From the NCBI GenBank assembly GCA_904394705.1, contig CAJFNJ010000002.1:1-36657 (forward strand): DNA of 36,657 nucleotides, given 5' to 3'. Position 1 is the stretch's first letter. The number at the start of each line of letters is the position of its first letter. Positions 14,715-22,190 of the stretch are shown piece after piece. This stretch comes from Avimicrobium caecorum (GTDB lineage Bacteria; Bacillota; Clostridia; Oscillospirales; Ruminococcaceae). Made by a program: the position numbers and the translations under genes. The notes under the pieces were generated by a model. It saw only the letters and a list, made by a program, of their open reading frames with translations, did not search any database and had not been told where the DNA came from.

Positions 14715-16499
14715 ATGGATTTCTTCATGATCGTTTCCCTGCTGGGCGGACTTGCCCTGTTTCTGTATGGTATGTCCATGCTGGGCAGCGGCCTGGAAAA
14801 ACTCTCCGGCGGCCGTTTGGAACAGACTCTGGAAAAACTGACCAACAATGTATTCAAGGGAGTTCTGCTGGGTGCTCTGGTTACCGGCGCCATTCAGTCC
14901 TCCTCTGCCACTACGGTTATCGTGGTCGGCCTGGTCAATGCCCGGATTCTCAAACTCCGGCAGGCCATCGGCATTATCATGGGCGCCAATATCGGTACTA
15001 CCGTCACTGCCCATATTCTCCGGCTCTCGGATCTGAGCTCGGATAATTTCTTCCTCATGCTCCTCAAGCCCACAACCCTGGCTCCAGTGGTCGGCATCAT
15101 CGGTATCCTCATGGTCATGGTGGGCAAAAAACAGAAGTACAAGACCCTGGGTGAAATCCTCCTGGGCTTCTGTATCCTCTTCACCGGTATGTTCAATATG
15201 GAAGCCGCTGTCAGCCCGCTGAGTGAATCGCCCGAATTTGCCGGCCTGTTTGCCTCCCTCTCCAACCCAGTCATCGGTGTTCTGGTGGGTGCCGGCGTCA
15301 CTGCCATTATCCAGTCCTCTTCGGCTTCCATCGGCATTCTTCAGGCACTGAGCTCCACCGGCATCATCACCTGGTCGTCGGCAATTCCGATCATTCTCGG
15401 TCAGAACATCGGCACCTGCATTACCCCTATCCTGGCCTCCATCGGTGCCTCCAAAAACGCCAAGCGCACCGCTGCGGTGCATTTGTCCTTCAACATCATC
15501 GGCACCTGTGTTTTCCTGATTGTTATCTACACCATCCAGTCCATTTCCCCCTTCTCCTTCTGGGATCTTCCCATTGATAAGGGCGGCATCGCAAACTTCC
15601 ACACCACCTTCAATGTCTGCGTCACTCTGATGTTCCTGCCCTTTGTAGGTTTGCTGGAAAAGCTGGTAATACACCTGATCCCCGATCAGCAGACTGCCGG
15701 TGAGGTGGACGATCCTGCCATTGCCCTGGATGACCGCCTGCTCGCTTCTCCCGGCCTGGCCATCCAGCACTGCCGGGACGCCGTGCTGCAGATGGGCAAG
15801 CTGGCCCGGAAGAACTTCTCTGCCAGCGTGCGTCAGCTGGAACAGTACAACCACAAGGAAGCAGAAAAGATCCGGGAACGGGAAGATACCATCGACCGTC
15901 TGGAGGACCGTCTGGGCAACTATATGCTCAAGATCCCCCAGGACAACCTGAGCGAACAGTCCAGCGCCACCATTTCGGCACTGCTGCATATCCTCAGTGA
16001 ATTTGAACGCATCGGCGACTATTCCATCAACCTGGTGGAATTCGCGGAAAATATGGAATCCACCGGCGCGGAATTCTCGCCCCAGGCACAGTTTGAGCTG
16101 ACCACCATCGGGGAAGCCGTGGGGGAGGCCATTGATATGGCACTGGGCTGCTTTGAAAAGCAGGATCTGGCTCTGGCTGAGACCATCGAGCCCCTGGAAG
16201 AGGTGGTGGACCAGATGCAGGAGACCCTCAAGGACCGCCATATCAACCGTCTGCGCAACGGTCAGTGCACCGTAGATGCCGCCTTCCCGTTTGTGGAATC
16301 CCTCTCCTGTCTGGAGCGGATCTCCGACCACTGCTCCAACATCGGCGTGTATATGATCAGCTATGTCCGGGGCAGCGATGAGGTGGATCACCACACCTAC
16401 ATCATGCAGCTGCATTCCGGTCAGGTGGGACATTACAACGAACAGTTCCGCCGCTATACCGAGAAATATTACGATCAGATCCGTTCTGCCAAGGCATAA
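14715..16499 (+). CDS. Na/Pi cotransporter family protein with C-terminal PhoU domain
   Basis: In 594 residues there are two Na/Pi-cotransporter II repeats, each with the diagnostic QSSSA motif (residues 61-65, AIQSSSATTVIVVGL, and about 200-204, IIQSSSASIGI). About eight to ten membrane segments end near residue 325. The C-terminal part (about 370-585) is a helical PhoU-like domain with NLSEQSSATISALLHILSEF, then ERIGDYSINLVEF and ERISDHCSNIGVY. It should import or export phosphate in a Na+-dependent way, with the PhoU part coupling activity to phosphate status. The start was chosen by AGGAAGGA about 9 bases upstream. Confidence 0.9.
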   Translation: MDFFMIVSLLGGLALFLYGMSMLGSGLEKLSGGRLEQTLEKLTNNVFKGVLLGALVTGAIQSSSATTVIVVGLVNARILKLRQAIGIIMGANIGTTVTAHILRLSDLSSDNFFLMLLKPTTLAPVVGIIGILMVMVGKKQKYKTLGEILLGFCILFTGMFNMEAAVSPLSESPEFAGLFASLSNPVIGVLVGAGVTAIIQSSSASIGILQALSSTGIITWSSAIPIILGQNIGTCITPILASIGASKNAKRTAAVHLSFNIIGTCVFLIVIYTIQSISPFSFWDLPIDKGGIANFHTTFNVCVTLMFLPFVGLLEKLVIHLIPDQQTAGEVDDPAIALDDRLLASPGLAIQHCRDAVLQMGKLARKNFSASVRQLEQYNHKEAEKIREREDTIDRLEDRLGNYMLKIPQDNLSEQSSATISALLHILSEFERIGDYSINLVEFAENMESTGAEFSPQAQFELTTIGEAVGEAIDMALGCFEKQDLALAETIEPLEEVVDQMQETLKDRHINRLRNGQCTVDAAFPFVESLSCLERISDHCSNIGVYMISYVRGSDEVDHHTYIMQLHSGQVGHYNEQFRRYTEKYYDQIRSAKA

Positions 16500-16519
16500 C
16501 CCCTTCTGATCCCATAGAA

Positions 16520-16553
16520 AGCAGGACACACCCCCGGGTGTGTCCTGTTTTTT
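16520..16553 (+). terminator. Intrinsic terminator after the Na/Pi gene
   Basis: CAGGACACACCC (16522-16533) pairs with GGGTGTGTCCTG (16536-16547), then TTTTTT. No convincing gene was seen in the GC-rich stretch 16554-16795. Confidence 0.9.
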
Positions 16554-16794
16554 GCTGTGCGGAGGATTGGGCGGCAGGAGCGGCAGTGTGGGTGCGGCTC
16601 TGCCTGATGCGTGGGAGGGCGCGGACAGGCGTAGGCGAAAAAGGCACTTCCATGCGGCGGGGCTGGCGGCGTGTTCGCCGGATTGCTTACAGCAAAAGGT
16701 GAGCCAGCGCCAGAAAGCAGGCAGTGGGGTACAGATCAGCGGGCGGGTTCAGACAGCACAGGGCTTTTCCGCCATTCCGCCCCCGCCAAGGGCA

Positions 16795-16831
16795 TAAAAA
16801 CAGCGCCTGCCGTGTGGGGACAGACGCTGTT
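16795..16831 (-). terminator. Intrinsic terminator of the 16842-17738 gene
   Basis: AACAGCG (16799-16805) pairs with CGCTGTT (16825-16831). On the minus strand the stem is followed by TTTTT. Confidence 0.65.
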
Positions 16832-16841
16832 CAGTTTCAGG

Positions 16842-17738
16842 TTATGCCTCGGGGTTTACCGGGGGCTGAGGGTCCTTATTGATGGGCTCCCCGGTCATGG
16901 GGTCAAAATTCGCGCCGGAAGGCTGATCCGCTGCCGGAGCCTCGGGCAGTTCCGGGGCGGGTGCCGATTCAAAGCCCTCAGCGGTGAAGTCCGACGGCTC
17001 CGGTTCGGTGGGCTCAGGCGGCGTGGGCTTCGGGAACTTCTTGCGCAGCCGGGAGATGAGCACCAGCAAAGCCAGCGACAGGGCAAAGAGCAGGAAGCCC
17101 AGCCAGCTCACCAGGCCGAGATCCACAAAGCCCAGCTGGGTGAAGTCAATATCCGCTGCCGGGAACTGAGCCGCCAGGGCTGCCGCGGGGGTGCCGTTCT
17201 TATCCCGCACCACTGCCGCAATGCCCAGCATGGGGGTATCCGATCCCGTTTCCACCGGGGACTTGGTATAGGCGTCCTCAGTCTTGCCGCTCAGCAGTCC
17301 ACTCACGCCGGAGCCCAGCTTCTCTGCCAACGGGCCGGTCCACTCGCTGCCCGGCGCCAGATAGGTCACCCCGGCTGTACCGGTATCCCGGTAGCTGCTG
17401 TCGCACAGTACGATGGTCTTGCCATCCTTCTGGGCTGTCAGCCAGATGCGGTCATATCCGGCGGCGTCCCGTACTTCGGTGAGCAGGCCGCTCATCTTCT
17501 TGAAATCATTGCCCTGCATAGGGGTCTTGATCAGCGCCGCAAGCCGGTCCTCTCCCAGTTCTGTGACTGCAATGGACAGGGTGCGCAGATTGGTGATGCC
17601 CGCCTCTGCCAGGACTTCGATCCGGGCACTCTGCCGGGCCGCGGGCCAGGCCGACGATGCAACGCCCAGTGCCAGCGAAACCACCATCACCACAGCCAGC
17701 ACCGGACGCAGCAGGCGGTTATAGAGTATCTTTTCCAT
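16842..17738 (-). CDS. Membrane-anchored protein with an extracellular sensor-like domain
   Basis: The 298-residue protein has an N-terminal membrane segment (about 8-32, LLRPVLAVVMVVSLALGVAS), an extracellular region of about 170 residues, and a second membrane segment (about 208-230, WLGFLLFALSLALLVLIS). The cytoplasmic tail is basic and then Pro/Glu-rich, ending with FDPMTGEPI. This two-TM layout with a beta-rich outer part is like a Cache-type ligand sensor, yet no signalling domain follows. No family could be named. AAGGAGG lies about 12 bases before the ATG. Confidence 0.7.
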   Translation of the reverse strand: MEKILYNRLLRPVLAVVMVVSLALGVASSAWPAARQSARIEVLAEAGITNLRTLSIAVTELGEDRLAALIKTPMQGNDFKKMSGLLTEVRDAAGYDRIWLTAQKDGKTIVLCDSSYRDTGTAGVTYLAPGSEWTGPLAEKLGSGVSGLLSGKTEDAYTKSPVETGSDTPMLGIAAVVRDKNGTPAAALAAQFPAADIDFTQLGFVDLGLVSWLGFLLFALSLALLVLISRLRKKFPKPTPPEPTEPEPSDFTAEGFESAPAPELPEAPAADQPSGANFDPMTGEPINKDPQPPVNPEA

Positions 17739-17838
17739 GGGTATCTGAAGCCTCCTTACCCGGCCTTCTCCGGCGCTCCGCCCGGGAGGGTCCGGTATTT
17801 TCCCCCGGAATGTTCCCGGGAGTCATGCTTTTGCTTTC

Positions 17839-17847
17839 AGTATAGCA
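17839..17847 (-). promoter_or_regulatory. Extended -10 promoter of the membrane sensor-like gene
   Basis: Reading leftward, TGC-TATACT (-10 at 17839-17844) lies about 100 bases upstream of the start at 17738. Confidence 0.5.
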
Positions 17848-17851
17848 CAAA

Positions 17852-17877
17852 GCCGCAGGGTTTTACACGCCTGCGGC
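17852..17877 (-). terminator. Hairpin at the end of the MATE gene
   Basis: A perfect 8-bp GC-rich stem (17852-17859 with 17870-17877) with a 10-base loop lies just past the MATE stop. The following tract is only TTTG, so it is a weak terminator and overlaps the upstream part of the next promoter. Confidence 0.45.
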
Positions 17878-17882
17878 AAATT

Positions 17883-19223
17883 TCATTCGTCCATTTTCTG
17901 TGCGTCTGCCAGGAACCGGGTCCGGATCATATAGAAGGAAAGTCCGGCGGTCACCAGTTCCGCAAAGGGGATCGCCAGCCAGAGCCCGTCCAGACCCAGC
18001 AGGGTAGTCATCAGCCAGATGCCCGCCAGGATAAAGAAGAAGGTCCGGGCAAAGGAGATGAGTGCCGAGGTGCGTCCGTCCGAGAGGGCGGTGAACAGCG
18101 CTGAGGCAAAGATATTGTACCCCGCAAAGAGGAAGGACAGCGAGAAAAGCCGCATGCCGCGGTTCACCAGCTGGGCGGTGAGGGAGCCCTCCGGGGCAAA
18201 GATCACAGCGATGAGCCCCGAACTGAGGAAGGACACCACGCACACCACCACCGATGCGCCCAGCACAAAGCGGATGCAGTGATCCCGGATATGCAGCAGG
18301 TACTGATGGTTGCCGGCGCCGTAATGGAAGCCGAACACCGGCGCCACTCCGATGGAAAAGCCCATGAAAAAGGCCACCATCAGGAACTGGGCATACATGA
18401 TGACGGTGATGGCAGCCACACCGTCGGTGCCGATCCAGGCCATGAGAATCAGGTTGAAGATGACGGTGATGATGCTCGAAGCCAGATTGGTGACCATCTC
18501 CGAAGCGCCGTTGGCACAGCTTTTGAGCAGGACAGTGAAGTCCCAGCGGGGACGGATAAAGCGCAGGCCGGAGCGGTTCCGGGAGAAAAACCAGAGCCCG
18601 CCCAGCGCCGGGATACAGTAACCGATGGCAGTTGCCAGGGCGGCTCCGGCGATGCCCATGCCCAGCGGGACGATAAAGACATAGTCCAGCACCATATTGG
18701 CAAAGCCGGCGCCCACTGTGAGCCCCAGGCCCAGGCCGGGACGCCCCGCGGTGACCAGGAAGCTCTGGAACAGGCACTGGAGCATGGACATGGGCATGAA
18801 GCAGAGCAGTACAGTGATATACTGCCGGGCGTGGTCCCAGGTGTCGGCACCGGCGCCCAGGAAGGTGAGCACCTGATCGGTGAAGGCCAGGCAGATCACG
18901 CCGGCCAGAATGCTGAAGGCCACGGCAGTCAGCACCACGGCGGTGAAGTGTCCGCTGGCCTCCTGATGTTCCCCCCGGCCCATTTCCGAGGCGACTACGG
19001 CACTGCCGCCGGTGGCAAACATAATGCCCACCGCCAGGAAAAAGCCGATGAGCGGATAGACGATGTTGGTAGCGGACAGGGCCGCTGTTCCCACATACCG
19101 GGAGATAAAGAACCCGTCCACAATGGTATACATGGATAAGAACAGCATCATCACAATGGATGGCGCTGCGAACCGCAGCAGTTCCCCGGTGGAAAATTCC
19201 CGGGAAATACCCGGCGTATTCAT
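17883..19223 (-). CDS. MATE-family multidrug/cation efflux transporter
   Basis: At 446 residues with twelve predicted membrane segments it has standard MATE length. The N-terminal half contains FAAPSIVMMLFLSMYTIVDG, then GFFISRYVGTAALSATNIVYP, and FATGGSAVVASEMGRG; the second half repeats the fold (SIGVAPVFGFHYGAGN). These are features of the DinF/NorM-like clostridial group. It exports drugs or metabolites in exchange for Na+ or H+; the substrate is unknown. The start was set at 19223, where AAGGAGG is well spaced, although an upstream frame is open. Confidence 0.9.
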   Translation of the reverse strand: MNTPGISREFSTGELLRFAAPSIVMMLFLSMYTIVDGFFISRYVGTAALSATNIVYPLIGFFLAVGIMFATGGSAVVASEMGRGEHQEASGHFTAVVLTAVAFSILAGVICLAFTDQVLTFLGAGADTWDHARQYITVLLCFMPMSMLQCLFQSFLVTAGRPGLGLGLTVGAGFANMVLDYVFIVPLGMGIAGAALATAIGYCIPALGGLWFFSRNRSGLRFIRPRWDFTVLLKSCANGASEMVTNLASSIITVIFNLILMAWIGTDGVAAITVIMYAQFLMVAFFMGFSIGVAPVFGFHYGAGNHQYLLHIRDHCIRFVLGASVVVCVVSFLSSGLIAVIFAPEGSLTAQLVNRGMRLFSLSFLFAGYNIFASALFTALSDGRTSALISFARTFFFILAGIWLMTTLLGLDGLWLAIPFAELVTAGLSFYMIRTRFLADAQKMDE

Positions 19224-19264
19224 AAAAACCTCCTTCTCCCTCACAGTGAGGGCGGTGAAAATAA

Positions 19265-19300
19265 AATACGGGCGGCAGAGGATTTCCCCTTTGCCGCTCG
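19265..19300 (-). terminator. Intrinsic terminator of the HAD phosphatase gene
   Basis: CGGGCGGCA (19269-19277) pairs with TGCCGCTCG (19292-19300). On the minus strand it is followed by TATTTTATTTT. Confidence 0.65.
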
Positions 19301-19338
19301 TTTCAGTCAGAAGATAATCAAAGATTCCGGCGGGATCA

Positions 19339-20112
19339 TCAGCCGGGGATTTCTCCCACGCCGCTGAGGATCACACGGGGACGATAGGGGAACCGGTCCA
19401 CTTCCTCCCGGGAAGTGACGCCGGACAGCACCAGAACTGTATCCAGGCCGCTCTCAATGCCCGCTACCATATCGGTATCCATACGGTCGCCGATAATGGC
19501 TGCTTCATTGGAGTGTACACCCAGCATATTCAGTCCGGTGCGCATCATCAGGGGATTGGGCTTGCCGATGTAATAGGCCTCCTGTCCGGTGACCATCTCA
19601 ATGGGCTTGACCAGTGCCCGGCAGGCCGGAACAATGCCCTGTTCGGTGGGACCGGTGAGGTCCGGATTGGTGGCAATGAGCCGTGCCCCACGGAATACAT
19701 GGTGTACCGCACGGCAGATATTGTCGTAATTATAGCTGGTGGCCTCGCCGACTACCACATAGTCGGGATTGGTATCAGTGAGGGTGATGCCCCGCTCATA
19801 CAGGGCATTGTACAGCCCGGGTTCGCCGATGACAAACACATGCGCCCCCGGCATCTGACGGGCAATGAAATCCGCAGTGGCCTGGGCACTGGTATAGAAA
19901 TGGCTCTCGTCCACCTGCAGACCCATCCAGGCCAGCTTTTCATGGAGCTGACGGGGTGTCTTGCCGCTGTTGTTGGTGAGGAACAGGAACTTCTTATCCT
20001 TCTCATACAGCCAGTTGACAAACTCCACCACGCCCGGCAGAATCCGGTTTCCATGGTAGATTACACCATCCATATCACAGATATAACCCTTTTTCTCACG
20101 GATCTTGTCCAT
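19339..20112 (-). CDS. NagD-type HAD-IIA sugar phosphatase family protein
   Basis: The 257-residue product carries the HAD motifs in order: CDMDGVIYHG with the nucleophile and acid/base Asp (about 11 and 13), FLTNNSGKTP (motif II), GKPNPLM (motif III Lys) and IIGDRMDTDMVAG (motif IV). The C2-type cap between motifs II and III defines subclass IIA (NagD/AraL/PNP-phosphatase). Family members hydrolyse phosphate from nucleotides or sugars; the substrate cannot be chosen. The ATG at 20112 follows AAAGGA. It is transcribed from its own promoter. Confidence 0.9.
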   Translation of the reverse strand: MDKIREKKGYICDMDGVIYHGNRILPGVVEFVNWLYEKDKKFLFLTNNSGKTPRQLHEKLAWMGLQVDESHFYTSAQATADFIARQMPGAHVFVIGEPGLYNALYERGITLTDTNPDYVVVGEATSYNYDNICRAVHHVFRGARLIATNPDLTGPTEQGIVPACRALVKPIEMVTGQEAYYIGKPNPLMMRTGLNMLGVHSNEAAIIGDRMDTDMVAGIESGLDTVLVLSGVTSREEVDRFPYRPRVILSGVGEIPG

Positions 20113-20179
20113 ATACATTCCTTTCCGCGCCACTGCTTCCGGCGCCGGCTCTCGGTTTCCTTTTTATCCCACTGGTTCG

Positions 20180-20209
20180 AGTGTACAATATCCCCCGGCG
20201 GTCTGTCAA
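20180..20209 (-). promoter_or_regulatory. Promoter of the HAD phosphatase gene
   Basis: Reading leftward, TTGACA (20204-20209), an 18-bp spacer and TACACT (20180-20185) lie about 68 bases before the start. Confidence 0.7.
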
Positions 20210-20271
20210 GCACCGCCGCAGTCCCCCATGGGATTTATTTTTCACCCGGCCGGCTGCCTGCTTCTGCCGCC

Positions 20272-20706
20272 TTACTTCTTCGCGGCGGCCCGGCCTTCCT
20301 CAATGATCCGGGCCGCGATGTCCACCGCACCCGCTACAATATCCGCGCACTTGTGCTGCTGCTCCATCAGGGCCGGGTCCTTGCCCTCCATGAGCTCCGC
20401 GCACTTCACCGAACCAAAGGTCTGCTCAAACTCCTGCATGAACCGCTCGGTCAGCTCATAGAGCAGGGTCATATCCTCGCCCACCTCCCGGCGTCCGAAG
20501 TTGGCACCGATGGCTGCCACACTGCCGTTGACTGCGCCGCAGTTGGCACACCGGCCCATATTGCCATGCAGTCCGGTCATAATGCGCACGGTGTCCAGCG
20601 GCAGATCCGCATAGCCATGCTCAATAAGATACCGCAGGGTGCTCTCCGCACAGGAGAGGCCGTCGTCACTGAAGTAGGGGATTTTTTCATTGAGTACCTG
20701 ATGCAT
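20272..20706 (-). CDS. C_GCAxxG_C_C family protein
   Basis: The 144-residue protein has the spaced cysteines of this family: an N-terminal Cys in DGLSCAEST (about 19), the GRCANCGAVNG segment (about 52-62), and a later Cys pair in VKCAEL and HKCADI. Such proteins (TIGR01909-like) are presumed redox or metal-binding proteins with no settled function. AAAGGAG precedes the ATG and a consensus promoter lies just upstream. It appears monocistronic. Confidence 0.8.
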   Translation of the reverse strand: MHQVLNEKIPYFSDDGLSCAESTLRYLIEHGYADLPLDTVRIMTGLHGNMGRCANCGAVNGSVAAIGANFGRREVGEDMTLLYELTERFMQEFEQTFGSVKCAELMEGKDPALMEQQHKCADIVAGAVDIAARIIEEGRAAAKK

Positions 20707-20759
20707 CGTTATTTCTCCTTTTTTCCTGCCGGGTCCGGCCCGGCGTGATTCTGCTATCC

Positions 20760-20788
20760 AGTATAAGCGATGTATCCCGGTCTGTCAA
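20760..20788 (-). promoter_or_regulatory. Promoter of the C_GCAxxG_C_C gene
   Basis: Reading leftward: TTGACA (20783-20788), 17 bp, TATACT (20760-20765), about 54 bases upstream of the start. Confidence 0.8.
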
Positions 20789-20802
20789 AGCCCCCGGCAC
20801 AG

Positions 20803-20844
20803 AAAAATACCCGGAGCACAGACTGCTTGGGTCTGTACCCCGGG
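20803..20844 (-). terminator. Intrinsic terminator of the TetR-lipoprotein operon
   Basis: Arms 20810-20823 and 20831-20844 form a long GC-rich stem with one mismatch pair. On the minus strand it is followed by TATTTTT. Confidence 0.75.
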
Positions 20845-20883
20845 CATCGGGCTGGGTCAGGACCGGACACGGAGAAAGTTTCC

Positions 20884-21417
20884 TCAGTCCTCCAGCCCCT
20901 CCAGAAGCTGTACCAGCTCCTGGAAATCCGTGGCGTCTGCCTGCATGACCAGGAAGTACCGTCCCACATTCTCAATGATCTTATAATCCGCATAGCCCTG
21001 GGTATAACCCATCTCGGCGGTATTCACCATGCCTTCCGCCTTGTTTTCCAGCTTCTCCCGGATCACTTCGGGGTCTGCCTCCTCCGTAGGAGTCAGCATC
21101 AGGAAAAAGCTGGTGTTCTGATTGGGCGCGCCCATATAAATGGTCACCGCTGCCACCTGGGTGCTGTCCAGAGCCAGATTGGCGCTCAGGAATTCGTCCA
21201 TGCTCGCATAGGCCGACGGGTCCTGCCATACGGTATCTTCCAGATAGGGTTCCACTTCTGCCAGAATATCCTCATCGGTGAGCGGCGCCTGGGATACAGT
21301 GCTGCTCTCCTCTCCGGAAGCGGTGCTGCTCCCCTCCGAAGAGGTGCCGCCGGTACAGCCGGTCAGAAGCAGAGCCGATGCCAGCAGCGCTGCCAGCAGT
21401 TTTTTCATCTGTCTCAT
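20884..21417 (-). CDS. Small lipoprotein (DUF4358-like), second gene of a TetR operon
   Basis: The signal peptide MRQMKKLLAALLASALLLTGC has a lipobox (LTGC, Cys21), then a Ser/Thr/Gly linker. A compact domain (about 45-177) contains EEADPEVIREKLENKAEGMV and YADYKIIENVGRYFLVMQAD, a pattern I associate with DUF4358 lipoproteins, though only loosely. Its start overlaps the stop of the TetR gene in ATGA, and the AGGAGG for it lies inside the last TetR codons, so the two are translationally coupled. Function unknown. Confidence 0.7.
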   Translation of the reverse strand: MRQMKKLLAALLASALLLTGCTGGTSSEGSSTASGEESSTVSQAPLTDEDILAEVEPYLEDTVWQDPSAYASMDEFLSANLALDSTQVAAVTIYMGAPNQNTSFFLMLTPTEEADPEVIREKLENKAEGMVNTAEMGYTQGYADYKIIENVGRYFLVMQADATDFQELVQLLEGLED

Positions 21418-22043
21418 AGAATTACCTCCTGTTTTTCAGTGGCATCGGGGCATTCCAGCCCCCGGAAGAAAATCTCCATCAGCCGGATCACCTGCTGTTC
21501 ATGCAGACGGATCTTTTCGGCATCGTGTTCGCTGATCTGTTCCGCAGCCAGCCAGATCCCCTGAAGCAGGATCTGGAAACAGGCGTCCAGATCCTCCGGC
21601 ACCGTTCCCAGCTGACGCCGGGCAGTCTGCCGGAAGAAGTCCAGGTTCACCTGTTCCAGCCGGGAACGGATCTCCCCGAGCTGGGGACGCAGATAAAGCG
21701 GGTGCCCGAACAGCACCTCATAGAACACCGCCTCATACCGGGGATACTCCCCGAAAAAGCGGTGACGCAGTGCCAGGAATTCCCCGACCTGCTGCCGGAG
21801 TGTCCCACCGGACACCGGATGCTCCCGGAGATAGTCCGCCATCTTCTGGGTGCTCTCCCGGCAGCAGCTGAGGTACAGATCCTCCTTGCCCGCAAAGTAG
21901 TGGTAGATGATCCCCTTGGAGATCCCTGCCCGGGTACAGATGGCATTCATCGACGCGCCGTCATACCCCTCGGCCCCGAATACCTCCAGGGCACTGTCCA
22001 GAATCCGGCGGCGCATCTGCTCGGTCTGAAGTTCCCGCCGCAT
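21414..22043 (-). CDS. TetR/AcrR-family transcriptional regulator
   Basis: The 209-residue protein has the TetR HTH at residues 8-55: RRRILDSALEVFGAEGYDG, then MNAICTRAGISKGIIYHYFAGKEDLY. The C-terminal ligand-binding domain is helical and unassigned. The ATG at 22043 has AAGGGGG upstream. A promoter with a perfect TGACCG-AA-CGGTCA palindrome just upstream of its -35 indicates autoregulation. The only operon partner is a lipoprotein whose start overlaps its stop, unusual because TetR genes more often pair with exporters. Confidence 0.92.
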   Translation of the reverse strand: MRRELQTEQMRRRILDSALEVFGAEGYDGASMNAICTRAGISKGIIYHYFAGKEDLYLSCCRESTQKMADYLREHPVSGGTLRQQVGEFLALRHRFFGEYPRYEAVFYEVLFGHPLYLRPQLGEIRSRLEQVNLDFFRQTARRQLGTVPEDLDACFQILLQGIWLAAEQISEHDAEKIRLHEQQVIRLMEIFFRGLECPDATEKQEVIL

Positions 22044-22077
22044 GGAAATTCCCCCTTTTCCCACTGATTTTGGCTCC

Positions 22078-22106
22078 ATTGTAACGCGGATTGACCGATT
22101 GGCCAA
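22078..22106 (-). promoter_or_regulatory. Promoter of the TetR operon
   Basis: Reading leftward: TTGGCC (22101-22106), 17 bp, TACAAT (22078-22083). A TGACCG half-site at 22092-22097 lies inside the spacer. Confidence 0.7.
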
Positions 22107-22114
22107 TTTATTTT

Positions 22115-22128
22115 TGACCGAACGGTCA
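22115..22128. promoter_or_regulatory. TetR-type palindromic operator
   Basis: TGACCG (22115-22120) and CGGTCA (22123-22128) are perfect arms around AA, directly upstream of the -35. A second TGACCG at 22092 and the palindrome ATTGGCCAAT at 22098-22107 may extend the site. Confidence 0.65.
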
Positions 22129-22145
22129 CTTTTTCTCCCGGAAAT

Positions 22146-22181
22146 CCCCCGGGCACCGGCGTGGGAACCGGCTCCCGGGGG
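22146..22181 (-). terminator. Probable terminator of the phoH gene
   Basis: CCCCCGGG (22146-22153) pairs with CCCGGGGG (22174-22181), with an inner CCGG/CCGG helix. The downstream tract on the minus strand is a weak ATTTCC. Confidence 0.5.
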
Positions 22182-22190
22182 AAACAGCGC

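Noticed and set aside
14682..16529. 615-codon open frame antisense to the Na/Pi cotransporter
   Set aside because: It mirrors the third-position bias of the real gene, has low-complexity His/Gly/Gln composition and no ribosome binding site or domain.
16554..16797. Short open frames between the Na/Pi gene and the next terminator
   Set aside because: No ribosome binding site, domain or sensible composition on either strand.
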